Positions 63,948 through 64,000 of a DNA stretch of 64,000 nt are shown here, in pieces (positions within the stretch are counted from its first letter, which is position 1; each line of letters starts with the position of its first letter). Location: contig JAUNAB010000007.1 of NCBI GenBank assembly GCA_030527795.1, positions 43,182-107,181 of the forward strand. Reading direction: 5' to 3'. Source of the DNA: Pasteurellaceae bacterium (lineage in GTDB: Bacteria; Pseudomonadota; Gammaproteobacteria; Enterobacterales; Pasteurellaceae). The notes beneath the pieces were generated by a model. The model ran no database searches, was not told where the DNA came from, and saw nothing but the letters and a program-made list of their open reading frames with translations. Made by a program: the position numbers and the translations under genes.

Positions 63948-64000
63948 GGGGCTGTACTAGATAACTAGAATAAATTCTGCTTTACTAATTGTTTTAAAAT
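63948..64000. mobile_element. Terminus of an IS1016-type insertion sequence (partial)
   Basis: GGGGCTGTACTAG at 63948-63960 resembles the terminal repeat of IS1016 elements of Haemophilus/Neisseria (recollection), reading inward to the right. The transposase would lie beyond the window. Confidence 0.5.

Larger units (their letters stand above)
56449..64000. mobile_element. Accessory island inserted in dprA (right edge outside window)
   Basis: Left edge is defined by the break in the dprA frame. It contains two IS1595-type transposases with companion genes, an XRE regulator, a restriction-modification set, a STAS-like gene and an IS1016-like end. No CCGCGG core occurs in its 7.5 kb, whereas the left 56 kb holds dozens. 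It may be composite; whether one event or several brought it in is not visible. Confidence 0.7.

Overview
The window is a 64 kb piece of a Pasteurellaceae chromosome; the genus is not resolved. The case rests on protein similarity to Haemophilus/Pasteurella/Actinobacillus-type genes, the atpIBEFHAGDC and glpE-glpG-glpR clusters, AT-rich codon use, and a dispersed short repeat that behaves like a family uptake signal sequence. The repeat core is the palindrome ACCGCGGT, usually with a TCAAAAA flank on one side. I counted 22 exact copies by eye. It looks like a diverged form of the Haemophilus core AAGTGCGGT. No tRNA, rRNA or CRISPR was seen.

Region by region: 0-1.6 kb holds the end of a YoaE-type TerC/CBS membrane protein and yggL. 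At 1.7-6.5 kb is a sorbitol operon (srlA-srlE-srlB-srlD-fsa-gutM-srlR) behind a perfect CRP site. At 6.6-10.8 kb are tal, tag and lptD. At 10.9-11.3 kb is the replication origin oriC, with 14 GATC sites and DnaA boxes, followed by mnmG-rsmG and the complete F1Fo ATP synthase operon (to 20.9 kb). At 21-25.2 kb are rsmJ, trmA, a broken EexN-like lipoprotein gene, aroE, tsaC and a topoisomerase-type zinc-finger gene. At 25.3-32 kb are rmuC, a lone PAS protein, a CysJ-like diflavin reductase, yhbP, and glpE/glpG/glpR with an opposed small membrane gene. At 32-36 kb are glmU, anmK, murQ and an HxlR regulator. At 36.2-38.8 kb is an unusual short class I ribonucleotide reductase (nrdB-nrdA) behind a pair of NrdR boxes. 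At 39-45 kb are mutS, an MgtC-family gene, pldB, rluE and yagU. At 45.1-56 kb are mioC, gyrB, an AfuA-like binding protein, a MocR regulator, proB, purM-purN with a PurR operator, ftsY and rsmD.

At about 56.45 kb the character changes. The C-terminal half of dprA, a natural-transformation gene, is cut off mid-frame. The remaining 7.5 kb to the window end is an accessory island with no CCGCGG core at all. It carries two IS1595/ISXO2-type transposases, each followed by its own companion gene, two coiled-coil/winged-helix proteins, an XRE repressor-like gene and a C-R/M-type restriction-modification system with a 5-methylcytosine methylase. At the far end are a STAS-like (DUF4325) gene, the C-terminal stub of a partner gene, and what looks like the terminus of an IS1016-type element. 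The left edge carries two interlocked perfect inverted repeats.

Together, the core genes cover replication start, energy coupling, cell-wall recycling, nucleotide supply and sugar uptake. The most notable points are the diverged uptake-like repeat, its use as fixed-spacing paired terminators, loss of dprA in a genome full of uptake-like sites, and the class Id-like ribonucleotide reductase.
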